Positions 47,001 to 62,000 of a stretch of 64,000 nt of DNA are shown in pieces. Every line of letters starts with the position of its first letter. Position 1 is the first letter of the stretch. The notes below the pieces were generated by a model. The model saw nothing but the letters and a program-made list of their open reading frames with translations, had not been told where the DNA came from and made no database searches. The position numbers were made by a program, and so were the translations under genes. Origin of the DNA: Colius striatus (taxonomy: Eukaryota > Chordata > Aves > Coliiformes > Coliidae); NCBI RefSeq assembly GCF_028858725.1, contig NC_084759.1:134212171-134276170 (forward strand), in the 5' to 3' direction.

Positions 47001-50000
47001 AAAAAAAAACTAATCAATGTACGTAAGCTGAGTTTGCCACAGCTAGTCAAGTGAATGACTAGCTATATGTTTAACTGACTTAATAACTTGATGATAGTAA
47101 CAGACAGATGATTACTCTCAATAAATGCCACAAAATATTGTGTTTACCACATATGGAAACAATACCTCATTTCACTTGTAGGATCTGGTCTAGGCTGCAT
47201 TTTCACTTTCTCTGCAACAGTTTCTGAGCTCTTGGATATTGATGAAAAAGAAGGGATTGAAATCTGTAAAATACTGGTGTGGATCTGTAAGGAGTTCTAA
47301 AAAGAATGAAGAATGTGTGTTACACTGTTTTGAGCGGGAATTAAGCAGTCAGAAATGAAAAAAGAGTAACAAACTATGACAAGAAGGATCTGAAATAAGC
47401 TTTCTAAAAATTATTTCCCTTCCCTTCCTACTGTAATACAATGATTTCCTACTTGAAAAATGGCACTGACAATAAAATATGAATCACTGCCTAGGTAAGG
47501 TATAGCATAGACAAAAATCTCAGAAGTCTCTCAAAACTCCCTGATAAATCTGTCCCAATCACAGACCCCACAAAGAGTACTTCACTTTTCAAGTTTAGTC
47601 CTGTCCTCAGCCCCTCAGAGAATACCAAAAGGCTGCTAAACATTTAATTTAGTTAAGTCAGTAGAGTCCCTGCTCTGACTCGGAGCTTTAAGAGAGGAGA
47701 TCTATGGTTTTATTATTGGAAAATGTGATTGTAAACATTGGAGACTGGACCACAACCTGATAAAGCTATCATTTAACTGAATGGATGTAATGATGAGTGC
47801 ACCCTTTTAAATATGACAGGATATATTACATAAGTCCCAACATGTTTACTTCAAGTTCTTGACAAATTAAATGCAGCTCCTAAAACAGCTATGTTTGACA
47901 GGAGAAGTAGTTTATACCCATCCTCATGACAAATACAGCTATTTGCTGTCTCAAAATCCCATCTGCTCATTAAGAAAAATAAATTTAACTGAACTTGGCT
48001 TTCACAAGATGATTACAGTCTCCAAAAGTATATAGGACATTACTAAAAACCGTGCAACCCAGAAAAAATCCTTTCAGAAACTTGAGGTTTGGCATCTGCG
48101 ATATGAATCCAGCAAAAGCAATTTTCAAGGAGTATTAAATGATGAGGAAAAAAATAATACCTCTTCATGAATATTCACATTGAAGTCATCATGGATTGGA
48201 GATGCTGTTACCGGGGTTGGGGATGAGCTTTTCTCTGGGTCAGTCAGACTTGGTGTGTCCAATAAAACCGTGGAAACAGACCCTGAATTCAAGAAGTCTT
48301 CACTGTCACTTTCCTTGCCTGAAGAGAGAGAATATAGAAACCTGTTGGCTTTACTTCTGGATACATTTCGACCCTCGCTCCCACACAAGGTGCAGCCAGT
48401 GTGCTCATTGATAGGCCAGAAACAGAAGAGAATAGACTAGGACAGACTACAACGGGAGAAGGGGAGTCATTGCCGAATGTCACTTTCCAATTCGACCACC
48501 ACATAGTAGGGGTGGAGCAAAGAGGACTTACATCTGGCAGCAGACAGCAAGATCAGTTTCAAGAAGCTGAATAAACTGGAGTCGTTCATTTTCTGTCCTA
48601 TGTTCTGGAATTTTATACTAAATACTTATTTTCCCTATTCAGTAGGGAACAATCAGGGTGTCAAATCTATCTGAAACTTAAGCTGTCTCTATGGTATCTT
48701 CAAGTTACCCAGCAGAAAAATGCAGCCCACTACTGAAGAGTCTAACACCATGCTCCATGAATTGGAGGTTTCCATAAGGCAGTAATACAGTGCTGTGGTT
48801 AAGGCATCCCTTTTTTTACTATGGTATCTAGCAACAGGACAAGGGGTAATGGGATCAGCTGGAATTGAAAAAGTTCCATTTAAACATAAGAAAAAACTAT
48901 TTCACTGTGAGGCAGACGGAGCACTGACACAGGCTGCCCAGGGAGAGTGTGGAGTCTCCTTCCTTGGAGGTCTTCAAGACCCACCTGGACACGTTTCTGT
49001 GTGACCTGATCTAGGTAGACCTGCTTCTGCAGGGGGGTTGGACTAGATGATCTCTAAAGGTCCCTTCCAACCCTAGCATTCTATGATGCACACTATCAAA
49101 TTGCACATATATTATATGTGCAAACATTATCAGAATGCTGATGTCTAAAATTTTTTGAGGGTAGGCCTTTCAGAGGACAGTGACTCAAAATATGCAACTT
49201 GAGCACTGAAAGAACAGGATGATGCAGGGAGAAACTCACCAGGACAGGATCACTGCTGTAAAGGGAGATGCTCACTTTCTAACATCTGTTTTTACCTGAA
49301 AACCCAGAACCGTTTCAGTGTGATGCTCTACATGTGGGTTTTTAAATTTTCTTTTAATGGAGAAAAGGAAAGAGATAGAGTATTCAGTGCAATTACATAA
49401 AACTGTCGATCATCTCAACATTTATCACCTTTGGGAAGCAGAAGCTCCTGGATCTGAAAATCTCCACCAGTCTTGGAACATATGGAATGTACTGTTACAC
49501 ATTATGGTGTACATTATAGCTACTGTTTCAGTCAGACAGTTAAACTCATTATCTGTTGATAGAAAAAGCTTTTTTCATTTTATACAGTTGTGTGAAAAAA
49601 AAGACTGGTAGGAAAAGCCAGCCTAGGCCTCCAAGCGTAGTAAGAAATGAGAACTATTCCACAGCTGCTGCACGTGGTGGTTTGTGATGGCTTCATTACA
49701 TGCCAAAGACTGGTGTGTTCTGGCAGCACAGTCCTGGCAGCGCATTCATTTTGCTGCAGACATTTGTGCAGCTCTTGGGCATTCCAGAGTGTGTAGGCAC
49801 TGGGGCGATGCTGGTGTGTCTTGTAGGAATGTGAATGCTCAGGCACTGGTCTGCTCTGCTCCCAACTCCACCCCAGAAACACACGAGAGAGGAGGGGAAC
49901 AGCAGTTTTTAGTAGCTAATGTAGCAGCCAGCCCTGAAAGGCATTTCAGTAGGCTATGGAAAGAGCCCAAGAGCTTATCATAGTCAAACTAATTTCTACA

Positions 50001-53000
50001 AGGGAGAAATAAGCAATGTGACAATAACAGTTCCTACTACCAGATGGTAAATGGGACAGCATCCATTTGTGCAGCTGCTTGGTCAATAAATGGCAATTTA
50101 CCAGTTCACACCACTTGAAGCACTGGCTTTACCTAAGAGATGCCTCCAAAGATACTAAGTCTCAGAGTCAATATAACATTGCCACAATGCACCTAGAGTT
50201 TAAATGACAGTAGAGTTTAAGAGGTTTTTTTAATTGTACAATACCTTTTTTACCTTGAGCCAGTATCACCATGTCTTGAACTTTCTTGTACCTATTCAGA
50301 GATTGCCGAAGTTCTTCTATCTTCCGATCCTAAAATAAAATAAAGTTGTTTCTCTGCCTCTCACTTCAGCAAATCAAAAATAAGGAATACAAATACTAGA
50401 TATTCTTCAGTTTAGTTGTCTGTGAGACTAAAATAAATGGGAAGCATGGATAGGACAGGACCCAGAACTTCGAGAGGTTTTTAAACATCAAAACTTGTAT
50501 TTAGCAAAAATTAAAATCTGGTTTATCACCAGAATCATCCCAGCCTTGAAAGTGGTTTTTGGCTCCCTTGTTAAATCAAAGGTAGGGTATAGTAAATTTG
50601 CTGTGTACAAAGAAAGCAGTAATCAAAGGATAGAGGGCTTTGGTGATCAAAAGAAAACGTCCTACAAAATGCACATGCATATGAATGCACAAAGCCATAC
50701 CTGAAAACAATTCATACTTTCTCTTTTGAAAATGTAGCCTGTGACATCTCCTGGGACTTGTATGGAGCTCTTTATACTTTCAGAACACACTGTAAATTTC
50801 AGTCACACTGAATTGAATGATACAACAGTGTTAAGGGCTCTGTGCACATGTGACAGTTCCTAAATGCTCAGTTACAGTCCCTTAAAGGCACTGCAGTGCT
50901 TCTGACTACAGTGAATAACTGATTCCTACAAATTTGATTTTTATATGAATCATGACAAGTTCATATGTGGTGATTTTCTTAGTAATTTAATTCAATGGGA
51001 TGAATGATTACTGAAAAAATGACTTTGCTACCTTCTCTTCATTTGCTGCCATTAGAGATTCTACCGCCTTCTTCATTTTCTGTACCTCTATATCTAAAAA
51101 CACAATACAGTTCTCTGAGTCAATTTAAATAAGACAGTTTAAGGAAATAAAAACAAAAAACCTAGAAGCAATTCAGTAATATCTGAAAGTAAATTTACAA
51201 AAATTAAGAGATAAAACAGAAGTCACTTACATTCTATTTTAGATGGAAATCTATAGAAGGAAACCCTTTTTCTTCAAAACTTTTTTTTTTAATTCTGACA
51301 TTTTTATCAAGGAAATTATGAAATTCAGAAGATTTCCTTACCCACTACCCCTGTGTTAGGAAAATGCAGAAGACAAGAACAAAACTACTGCTTGACTTTT
51401 ATTATCTCCATCTTTCAAACAATCGAGCAATTGTAAAACAAAAAGTCCAAAATATAACATACTACATTTGTAGGGCAATAAAACACATCCTCGTTACAAC
51501 AGTCAACAAATACTCCAAATGGCATCTCAAAAATTCACTATACAAAGCAATAGGATTAATGGATATGATGAACAAAACACTGTGCAGTGATGCTTAGTCT
51601 TAATTCAGCATGGATATAGAAATGAGGACAGCACAAAGGAATGATACGAGTATTTACTGTGATGAACAGCCATGCTAGAATATATATTGTAGTTCAGATT
51701 TGAAAAAAGTCCATAAAAGAGACAAGAGTGTTCTGTGCTTCATCTATAATCCTTATTTACTAGAAGTATAAATACATGGAATCATGTATGTTCTAACAAA
51801 GTCAGGTTTTGAAGGTGTTCTGCACTACAAATTCAGAAAGAATGGAAATAATTTTTGCTCAAAATCTACCTTGCATAAACAAAATAAACTTTATTTTTTT
51901 TTAAATGCAGGCAGGTGGTCAGTCACAGGGAAGGAAGCGTTCTACTTTGGATTAACTTCCTAACATGTCTCGTAAAACAAATGGAGTGGAAAGAACATTT
52001 TCCTCCTTAATGAAATGCAAGAAGAGAACAAGCCACCTGCCTAGCTTTCTAGTTGAAAGACATTTAGACACATTGAGTTAAACCAGCAACTGATCCATTT
52101 CCAATGATTTTCACTCAGTTACGCTAACTGAAAATCTGGTTTACTGGATTGTGACCGCATTTCATTGAGAGGCAACTATTTTGTGAGTTTCCTTGAGACT
52201 AAATCTTTCCTTGCCTATCAGTTTTTCTTCAGAAAACTTTTTCTTTCAATGTTACATATCTACCCTTATTCTCCAATTTTACTGTATTTAAAGGTTATAG
52301 ATGATGCAACCTAACAATGTTTATGGAAGCAGTTTTGAAAACACATGCAGAAAGCTATTCTGGAAAGCACTTTTGAAATGCAAATGCTTGTGGAAAGACA
52401 TCACCAGAAACCTTACTTTTATCTTTGAGCTTCTTTTTACAATTTTCATCTGTGCAGGAAAATCCGTTGGATTTGAAATTAGCATGAAGGTTATGACATG
52501 AAATAATTTTAAAGACAACATTGATACTTAAGGAGTCGACTATTCCCCACAGATTACTGCAGAAGTGAGCAGTTGGTGGTTTCAACCCGCACTTCCCCAG
52601 TGCTAACATTTCTAATGACATCAAATAGTCTCTCTGCTTTCACACACAACTACTTCTCTCAAGGATATGTTTTTCAACTATAAGTTTTCACTTTTAAGGC
52701 CTCAGAAAAGACTTATGCCAATAGATAGCTCTTAAGCTAAGACTAGACTGGCCTGCTAGGTGATAATGTATGCATAACTGTTCAGCTAATGGGACAAACT
52801 GCATTACTTAATATTGTTCAACACAGAAAAAATATGGTTCATTATGGAAGAAGGTGTCCTGCTGAGTTATACTGAAAACTAAAGCCAAGAACCAGAGGGT
52901 AATGGGAGTTCAATGTACACAGCAGCTCCCAGGGAGAAAAAGTCTCATATAAGTGATCATAAACGCTATGAAGTCAGAGCTTCTTCACACTGAAATGTTC

Positions 53001-56000
53001 TAAAAAAACACACAGCATTTTCTTCCTCAGCTCAGGGGAGGAGAGTAATTAACATCTTGAGGCTTCATTTTTCTAAATAACATACTTTAGAAGCACAACC
53101 TTAAAATTCACAATAACTATCAGTGAGATAGGTTCAGAAGTGAAACTGCAGCAGGTCAAAGAACTCTGTGGAAAATTTCTCTGAAACCTTAAAGAACTAT
53201 TTCTGGTTTTAAGTAAGTTTCCAAATCCAAGCTTCCCCCAGTACTGATTTTGTTTCTTCTTTGCAAGTAAAGAAAAGAATTATTTGACATGTAAGATTTC
53301 TGTGCTAATTCAAGCTTAATTGGGATTTAGACTTAACCAGTGCACAAATCCGGAAATACTTCTCAATTTCACCTACTTATGGCTAGGTCCACACTGAAGA
53401 TTTGTTGGTACACGTCAATATTTTGGTTTGCAGTATATCCTTTTCCCTTCCTTACCAGTAAGAGGTGTACAAGCAACACAAACTTTCCTTCTCAATGCAG
53501 TCTTTTAGGAGAACTTGTTGAAATTAGTTTAAAGATTTATCTGTCAATATAAACAGCATACTTTGGGGCATCACACAAGTCACGTAAAGAGCTAACTACG
53601 GGTTACTTAGCCTAGTTTAAAGTTGATCAAAAACCTGCTATGACAATAGGTTCATCAGTGAATACCAACTAAATATATTAAAAGAATATATGAAAACACA
53701 GACTTTTATCTGTTATTTCCTGTACAACCACTCATGGAAACATGACCTCAGATGAGGTGACTGAGGAAGACATGGTGGGAGAACCTCCCTCCTTACCTCT
53801 GTCCAGTATTTCAACTCCTTCTCCTTTCAGCTTGCAAACCAATTTTTCTTGCAACCTTTTCACCTCAGCTTCCTTCTGCTCTAGTTTGTCTTTCAAAGCT
53901 GCTAGCTCATCCTGGAACAGACACAGAATCACTCAGTGACAGCTTCTACACACATGAGACGTTCCCACTGAAGCACACTGGACAGGTCCTCAGCCAGTGG
54001 AAACGACCAAGAGCCCCCTGACATTTACAGTGGCTGAGGGTACCTCCACTAACCTGACTCTGAACAGCACAACAGACTGCTGAGTCCATAAAGGGCAAAA
54101 CCAGGGGGCCTAAGGTCTAAAAGTGTCAGTCTCATGTATATTTGAAAAGAGATTTTAGAGCTAAATTTTAAAAACAGGAAAGCTTGCAGAGACAAAAAAA
54201 ATACAGGTGATGAGGCTGAACAATAAAGTTTGTGAACACGTATTTTGGGATTTATAGGGCATTTTGCAAGTTCAAAGCTGGACAGTTATGGAACTGTGCT
54301 TACACCAGGCTGAGGACAGCTTCATAAACAACCACTGCTTCTATGAAAGAAAAATCAATCACAACACCATCAAGCACATAAACATATACTGGAAAACAGT
54401 TCAGACAAAAATGTGGTACCTCTGCCATGGTTTGGGTTTGCTGATCAAGCATGAGGAAAGGAAGCTTGGAGTTGAGATTCATGGGAATAGGACAGATGGT
54501 GTTTGGGGGAGTTGGGGTGTATTAGATAAGTGCTGTCAAATTTTAACTTAGATCTAACCATCTGCACTAGCAAGTGACTGGCGTGGATCCATGCATTTAA
54601 CTTTTTAAAATTCGAGTCAAATCCTACCCAGTTTAGTAACATGTTTCTTTGATGTCCAAGGATATGTTGTGCAACAGCATCATCAAGACAGGGCCCTCAG
54701 TGCAAATGTACCCAACACTGGAAACTTAATTTGTTCAGTTTGTAAGCAAAATAAAACAAGGCAAGACTCATAATTTTGGCATTCACAGTTTCTAATTGAA
54801 ATTTTAAATAAATCAAACTGGAATACTGTGGGGCTTAGGTATACTCTTAAGCTTCCCTCAACTGTTGCAAATGTGTAGTGATGTCTGCAACCCAAACTAT
54901 GGCCCTGACCTCAGAATTCCCTGAAACTGGTTCCTATTTGCTCTAATGCATCATTAAATGGTCAAGAAACCAAAAGTGTTTCCCAAACAGTTACTGAATG
55001 ATACAATCCTCCAGCGATCTAGCTTAGTACTGATTTTGATGGGATTTCTGCCAGTATAGGACCCATGCATCTCCAAAACAATATCAACTCCTGGTCACTT
55101 GAGAAGCTGTTCTTAATACTCACGGGCAACTAGAGCTGCATGTGGTTGCTGATGTGTCTTTCTTCCCCCGAATTAGAAACACAATATGTAAACTTACATT
55201 TTGGAGAGGGGACAGTATAAAAGAATCACTATTTTCTAGCTAGCTTTCATGAATACATTTTCTCTAAAAAAGTGAGAAAAAGTTCCATTTGAATAATTCC
55301 CCTTGGAAGAGGAACAACTTTAACTCAAGTCTAATTCCATTATGTATAACCTCTGCAAAGGCCACAACACTAACATCATCTCCCATCTAATATAAAAGCT
55401 GTTTACAAGGAATATCTACAAAAAAGAGCTTTCCACATCTAATGGAAAAGGGAGCACTGTATATCAACACACAGCATTTAATGAGGAACAGAGCATGACA
55501 GTACAGTGCAAGACAGACTGTAAAACAGTAGAACATGAAGGATTCAAAACAGGTCCAATATTACCCAGAAACTACTACACCTTTAGCATCTGGCTTTTTT
55601 GCTCCATCCGCTGCTTTTCATACTGCATCTGACCCACTTTGATTTTCATACTAGAAAGTTTGGCCATTAAAGACTGGTAACAGAGACAGAGGAGTGAGAG
55701 AAAACTAAAGACAGAAAAGAGACAAGGCTAAATGGAAAAGTTAGACACTTAGAGAAACAGGCTGCTAGAATTACTTAGGTGAATGCTTTCTTTTCAGAAG
55801 TGGCTGATTTTTAGTACATTTCAAAGAAAACAAATACTCAGCTTTGGTCTCACCTATGGCATACACCTTATGTACTGGTGTTTCTTGGCATATATGTGAA
55901 ACAAGGGGATAAACAAGTAATAAATTTACTGCAAAAGCCAGCTGCAGGGTAAGTTACCCTTCATAAAAAACAATGCCCAGATCTGAAAACCAGGGCATTG

Positions 56001-59000
56001 AATTTGGAGGTAACCCCTGTTGCTATGTGAGTGTCATGAAATCCCTAGGTCTGAGTGTCCTCAGGATTCTGCCATGTGCAGACAAGGACAGGGGAAAAGA
56101 GAGTGAACTTCTATAGGCTGACTCATACCCATCCCTGCTTCTTTCCCTCAGTCTCACTTACTTTGGTCGTCTTCAGTTTTTTCTCATACTGGAGTCTTTC
56201 ATTGTCCATTTCTCCTACTCTTAACCGTAATTCATTTATTTCCTGGATCAAATCCTGAGTGAAGGGAAAAAACAACAGAAACAACAAATTCAGTAAACAA
56301 AAGAGAACAGCTATCCATTGGCTGGATCATAAAAACCACAGCACCAATAAAAAGGCACTCCATACACAAAACCACACCACCCAAATTCATAGCTAAGTCT
56401 AGCAATTTGGAGCTTCGTAGATATCCAGGGAATGTGTTTTTTCAGTTTCTGCAGTATTGCACTGAATGCAAGGAGGCAGAGGACAAAGAAAGATATATAT
56501 GGAGAGATATGGTTTAGTGGTGGACTTGGCAGTGTTAGTGGTTGCACTTGATGATCTTAAAGGTCTTTTCCAACTGAAACAGTTCTGTGATTCTGTGAAG
56601 CTGTGCTCCCTGTCCTGGAGGACAAGAAAGATCTTCCACCCCTCTAGTTGCTCAAATGCTTGGATGTCCACCACTAAGTGAGTAACTTAAAACTTGCAGC
56701 TGTCCTTCAATAAGCAGCAGCCACATCCTCCCCTCCCCAGTACCCTCTACTCAGACTCGCCAGCCACCATATGCCTTTTTAAAATATGAAGTGACTACAG
56801 TGTAAATCCATGCTTTGGCACTCCAACAAGCCCCTCTAGCTGAGGGCTAAATGGAAGAGACATCATTGGTTTCTACAAACACAAAGGTGTATGTCTGTAA
56901 GCATCAATGGTACCACTACATCTAAACTTTGCAAATTCTGCCTGGTTTGGAAGAAACTCAGAGCCACCACCAACTCATATCTCAGCTCTTCAGGAGAATG
57001 TCATGACCTCCTGGCCATCCTTGTGGAGAGACCTACCAGGTTTGGAGGTGCCATCAGCTCTACAGTTCCTTTCCTGCAGTGGTCAAACAAACCTTGAGTT
57101 TGATCACTTCACCAAGGTGCAAGGCACTCTTTCTCCAAACCTCCCCATCCTCTAGATGGGGAAATGAGATCCTAAGAGGCCAGCTGCAGATCTGCAGGAA
57201 ACCTAGAGGACAGCCAGGACTGAGTGTCCCTCCATATAAGGGAAAACAAACCGCAACTTATAGGGAAAATTATCTTCCTGCTCAGCAGGGAAACACATTA
57301 CTAGAAAGTTGTGGCTTTCATACAACTCAAATATCTCCAGCAAGCTTCTGCCTCACATGTATCTCACCAACCTTTAGTTTATGTATGGACACCAAATCAG
57401 TGTTACATTTGTGAGGGGGAAAAAAAAAAAGTAAAAGAATAAAAAGCAGTTTCTCAGCAGCTACTGTAAGGCTGCATCACCAGGAAACTCTTCAAAGGAG
57501 GAGATAAGGTCTTTGTGCACGTCATAAAACATAGGAGGACTTGCACTGAAGCGTGAGGGCTTCTAAACTACCAAGAAGATAGGATGGTACTTAGGTTTGC
57601 CTGTCCTTCACATGGTAAGGCAAATCCTATCCATGTAAAGCAACACTGTACATAGAGCTAACAATTGTAAGCATAATTTTTCAGATCTAATTGTATAACG
57701 AATAGACATCTGTAATTTTTAAATTAACAAGCCAGCAGCTGACATTTTGAGGGTATTCATAGGTCCCTAGTAACACCTGCCTTCCAACTCCATGCCCCAT
57801 TTTCTGAGTTTACAAGCCTCTGGTTATTATTTTGTGCTTAATGAATCTGATGGCAACAAAGCAGTATCTGTATTTCTTTAGCAAGACCCAAGCTCCATTA
57901 CCAGAACTCAAGGAAAATGAACACATAAAACATTTTTATGCTATTAATAATTATTACTGCTAACATATGACTTTCTGATTTCAGTACATCTGCAATTCCT
58001 CATTCTTCAATATGTGACCTTTACAAAGCACCTCACTCTTCAAGTGTAAAGGTACATGGATGCCAGGCTGCATGACTACGTTAGCTAAGTTGTGTCTTAT
58101 CAAAAATCAAGTGTTCAAGATATCTGACAACTCTATTCCCAGGTCTGATTGTCAGCTTTGACATTATTGCAACTGATTTGTTTGGGGTTTTTCTCTCCTG
58201 AAGCCATCATTTTTGCTTTGTCATGATCCAATGTCAGAACCTGCTGTGTAGCAATAACTGTGGATCTTGTGGCCTATGTACTTATCAGTTTAACTACATG
58301 ACTTTTAAAATACTGAAGGAGGAGAGGGAAACCAGTCACCAGTATTCAAAAGGCCCCTGAGAGGCAAAATGAACCAAAACTCTTCTCTTTTCATGAAAAA
58401 ATAGTTGTTAGCACAATCCAGCAGTGTCAAGATGCACTCACAATGTCACAGAAAACAGAGCAATCTCGCACTCAGAATCCAAGAGTGTAAGATCTTGGAA
58501 CAGGAACTAAACTCTTCTGTTTAATCTGTTGGAAGTCTCATGAGGAACTAGATCCTTTACCGCTGGTAACTAAAAATACTGTACAATCTCTCAAAGGTTA
58601 AATAGAACTAAAAACAAATCTTAACAGTGTGCTTTGCCCTAAAAATATTTTCAACTACCCTTCTGCAGTTGCAACATTAACTCTTGTCTTAATTTATCTA
58701 CAACATTGTAACAGTAAATGACATTCATTCTCATCTTTTTGAGGCAGAGTAGTACATTAAAGATTCACTGGGTTCCATATACAGACTCTCACTAATACAA
58801 AAAAGGGAGAGTCAAGCCGTGCATAAATGAGCAGAGGAAAAAGATAAGGCCCAAACAGGACTGTCTCTAATGCTACTGAACTACCATTTAGCTTTGGGCA
58901 AACTATCAGAGGTAGAGACTGTCAAAGGTTCCCTAAGAAATCCGAATCCTCCCAGAGGATTTGCTGCTTTTTGCTGCCCTGAAACACTTACCCTTTCTCC

Positions 59001-62000
59001 CACCATTCTCTGTTCAAACTGATTTTGACTCCAAACCTTTCACAGGAAGGACCACACCTTGCCCCTCCTCCTGCAGCAGTCCCACCAAGATCACAGCATT
59101 GTTGGAAGCCTGAAGGTGACAACCACTGTATCTGTTTATAAGCTGAAGAACTTTTGGGACCAGTGTGATGTGTGAGGAGTGTACGTCCCTGTGGAACACA
59201 GGGTGTTGTACAGGTTCATCAAGATCTGAGATCAGATCAAAATCCCACTGATTCCCTGTCTGACTTGGATGAACCAGTGGTAAAGCATTTCCCCACAGGG
59301 TGGTCAGTGTATAGCACCTGCTTTGTTTGCATTTAATACCTCCTCTTTGGGCACCTGTAAATGGGTCAAAATACCTGCCCTGTGCATAATGTATGTTCCT
59401 GTCTTAAGAACCTGTAAGTCAGGAAAGGGCCACAAAACGCTCTTCTGACGCAGAGTCAAGTCCCTCTGTGCAAACAACCAACAGCTCTTCCTTACGTGGA
59501 CCCATGAGCAGAGCTAACAGGGTGGGACATCCAGACTCCTGTTTCCCAAAGCCTGTTCTTACCCTACTCATGTTACTTCCACTCTTTATAGGAGGGCCAA
59601 GGAGGCACAAAAAAGCAATGGTAACTTTGGGAGTTACCAAAAGATTTGGGAGTCAGAGGCTTCCTTACTGGCACTGGAAATACAAACGACCTTTGTTGTT
59701 TTTCTCAAAACTCATCCGCACAAGGGAGATTAGTGGTGTTCAAATTATGAAGGACTCACCACAAGTAAGCCAGTTTACCCTCTGGCTGCTGCTTCAAAGA
59801 TCATGTCTAGTTACGGACTCCTCCCTCAATCAACTCCCTTGTATGATATTTTCTTACATAAACTCAGCCCAATTCAGACTGCCCATGCTCCTTGGTGAAA
59901 ATAGTACTGCTGTCTGCTGAGAAAGTGTAAAGATTAGAATGATTTAGAGAACAAAGCAATTATAAATCTCTGTTAAGCATACAATTAGCTTTGAAAAAGG
60001 AGAGTATTTGTGAACCTCTAGGCAGGAAAGTCCTAGTTTACAGAACTATTGAAGCAGCTGTTTAGAGAAAGAATGGTGAATATAAGAAACCCACCAAGCT
60101 GGAACGGGAAGCTGCAACAACAGACACAAGTGAAAACTGGATAATATGAAGGATTTGATCTGAATGGTAAATTTTCTAGGAGTCGGGAGCTCCACAGAAG
60201 TCGTTTAATGATGGCAACACTTTTTTCAATTTTCAGTTTATTTTCGTAAATAAAAACAGAAAAGAATATTCATACCTTTTCATTCCCTGTTTGAGTATGG
60301 TTTTTTTTTTTTTCCATTTTGAACACTGCATGCAAAAATCACAATGTGTTTTAGAGTCTTTTAAATATTCATTTAAATCACAGCTCTGCTGAAATAATCG
60401 ATACTCTACTACTTTTAGCAAGAATATCATTAGATCAAACACTGAATAAAATATTGTCTACTTATGAATAAGTACTGCCTTCAAAATACCTGAGATTTTT
60501 CACAGCTACAACTAACTAGCCATGAATTTTTCCACCAAACAAAATGTAAGTTAACACGTATTATCCCTTTCAGTGTCTATGCCTAAGCTTTTCTACAGCT
60601 AGTGTTGAAACAAAGTGTTCAAATATAGAAGAAACAACACAGTAACCTCTATGACATTAAACTACATCATTCTAGTTTTCAAAGGGAGGCAAAAACATTT
60701 TAATAGCAGTTCATTAGTTCTAGCATAAATATCCAGGATGTAAATCTATACAGACCCTAATTATAACAATTACCTTTTAAATATAATTTAGGTTATCTTA
60801 TTTTTATCAGAGATATTAAGTATATTTCAAGGCTTTTCAAAGAGTAAGGTCTTCATAGTTGCCACGCAGGTAAGCCTCTTGCATAGAGCATGGTGTGTTT
60901 CCCCACACTGTAACCACTTTTCACGGAACAGAGGTAGCCCCATGTCCACCTTCTCGTTACGCTGTGTTGTGCTACTGAGTGCTGGAGAGAGTGTAGTTCA
61001 GAGGTGAAACGAAGGGAGAGGGAGTACAGGAAAGGTCACCAATGAATCATAGTCAAGGATAAGAAGAGAAGAAACAAATTGCTCAAAGCCCAACTATTTC
61101 TATTACCTGTTCTGGAATGCACAAGAAACCATAGGGTGTTTCCAAATGGAGAAGTATGAATCCAGTTATGAAAGTGCCTGACCACTGCAATCATTTGGAT
61201 CAAACCTTGCCTCTTCAAAGCCATTTTATAGCTCATTTAATTTAACATTAGGGCTGCTTATGAGAGGTGTCAGTATACAGGTGGAGAGTGCTGTAATTCA
61301 CGAACAAGCTGAGTACTGTGGAGGCAGAGAAACTTCATGGGAGCTGTGAAAGGTGCTTCCTATGGCTGGAGAAGACATTCAACAATTTCCTCTACCTTTC
61401 CTCTTTCTAATTTCTCCAGCATTGGTGACACACAGTACTCACCTGGACTGCAAAATCATCTGACTTTAAGGCAACGCTGTGATCCTTCACATAAACACCT
61501 GGTATGAAACTAGAGGAAAAGGTAACAGGAAGCAACATGAATCCAACTCACAGCTTGGCAACACCCAGATGTGCTACGCTGCAGGAATGGAAACTACCAT
61601 TGTTATGTATGTGGTCATCACTTTTCAAATTTGAACATGATTCAAGTCAGTTTTCAAGTTTTATACTTCTTTAGGCCTGCACATTACTTCAGATAGGTCC
61701 AAAGAAAGTAATTCTAACTTTTGCTTTTATGCTTTCAATGCACATGAAGGAATGACACTTCACTGGAAAATATGTGGGAAACTGGAAGGGAGCTGGTAAA
61801 CCACTGATTGAAGTGGAAAGGGCAAATTTTGTCTCCTGTGATGACATTATGACTTTTTTCCTTCTAGAAATGAATGCTATCTGGAACATGCACAATACAA
61901 ACATCTGCCATTTCGGCTCATTTATGAACACAGAATTGGAAATTTTTTTCTGCTTCCTAGGCAGACTCTAAACGTACTTCTGATACAGAGTATGTCATCC

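Noticed and set aside
59468-59920. 150-residue + strand open frame in the long PPFIBP1 intron
   Set aside because: No family resemblance, and its sequence is antisense to the gene without splice support.
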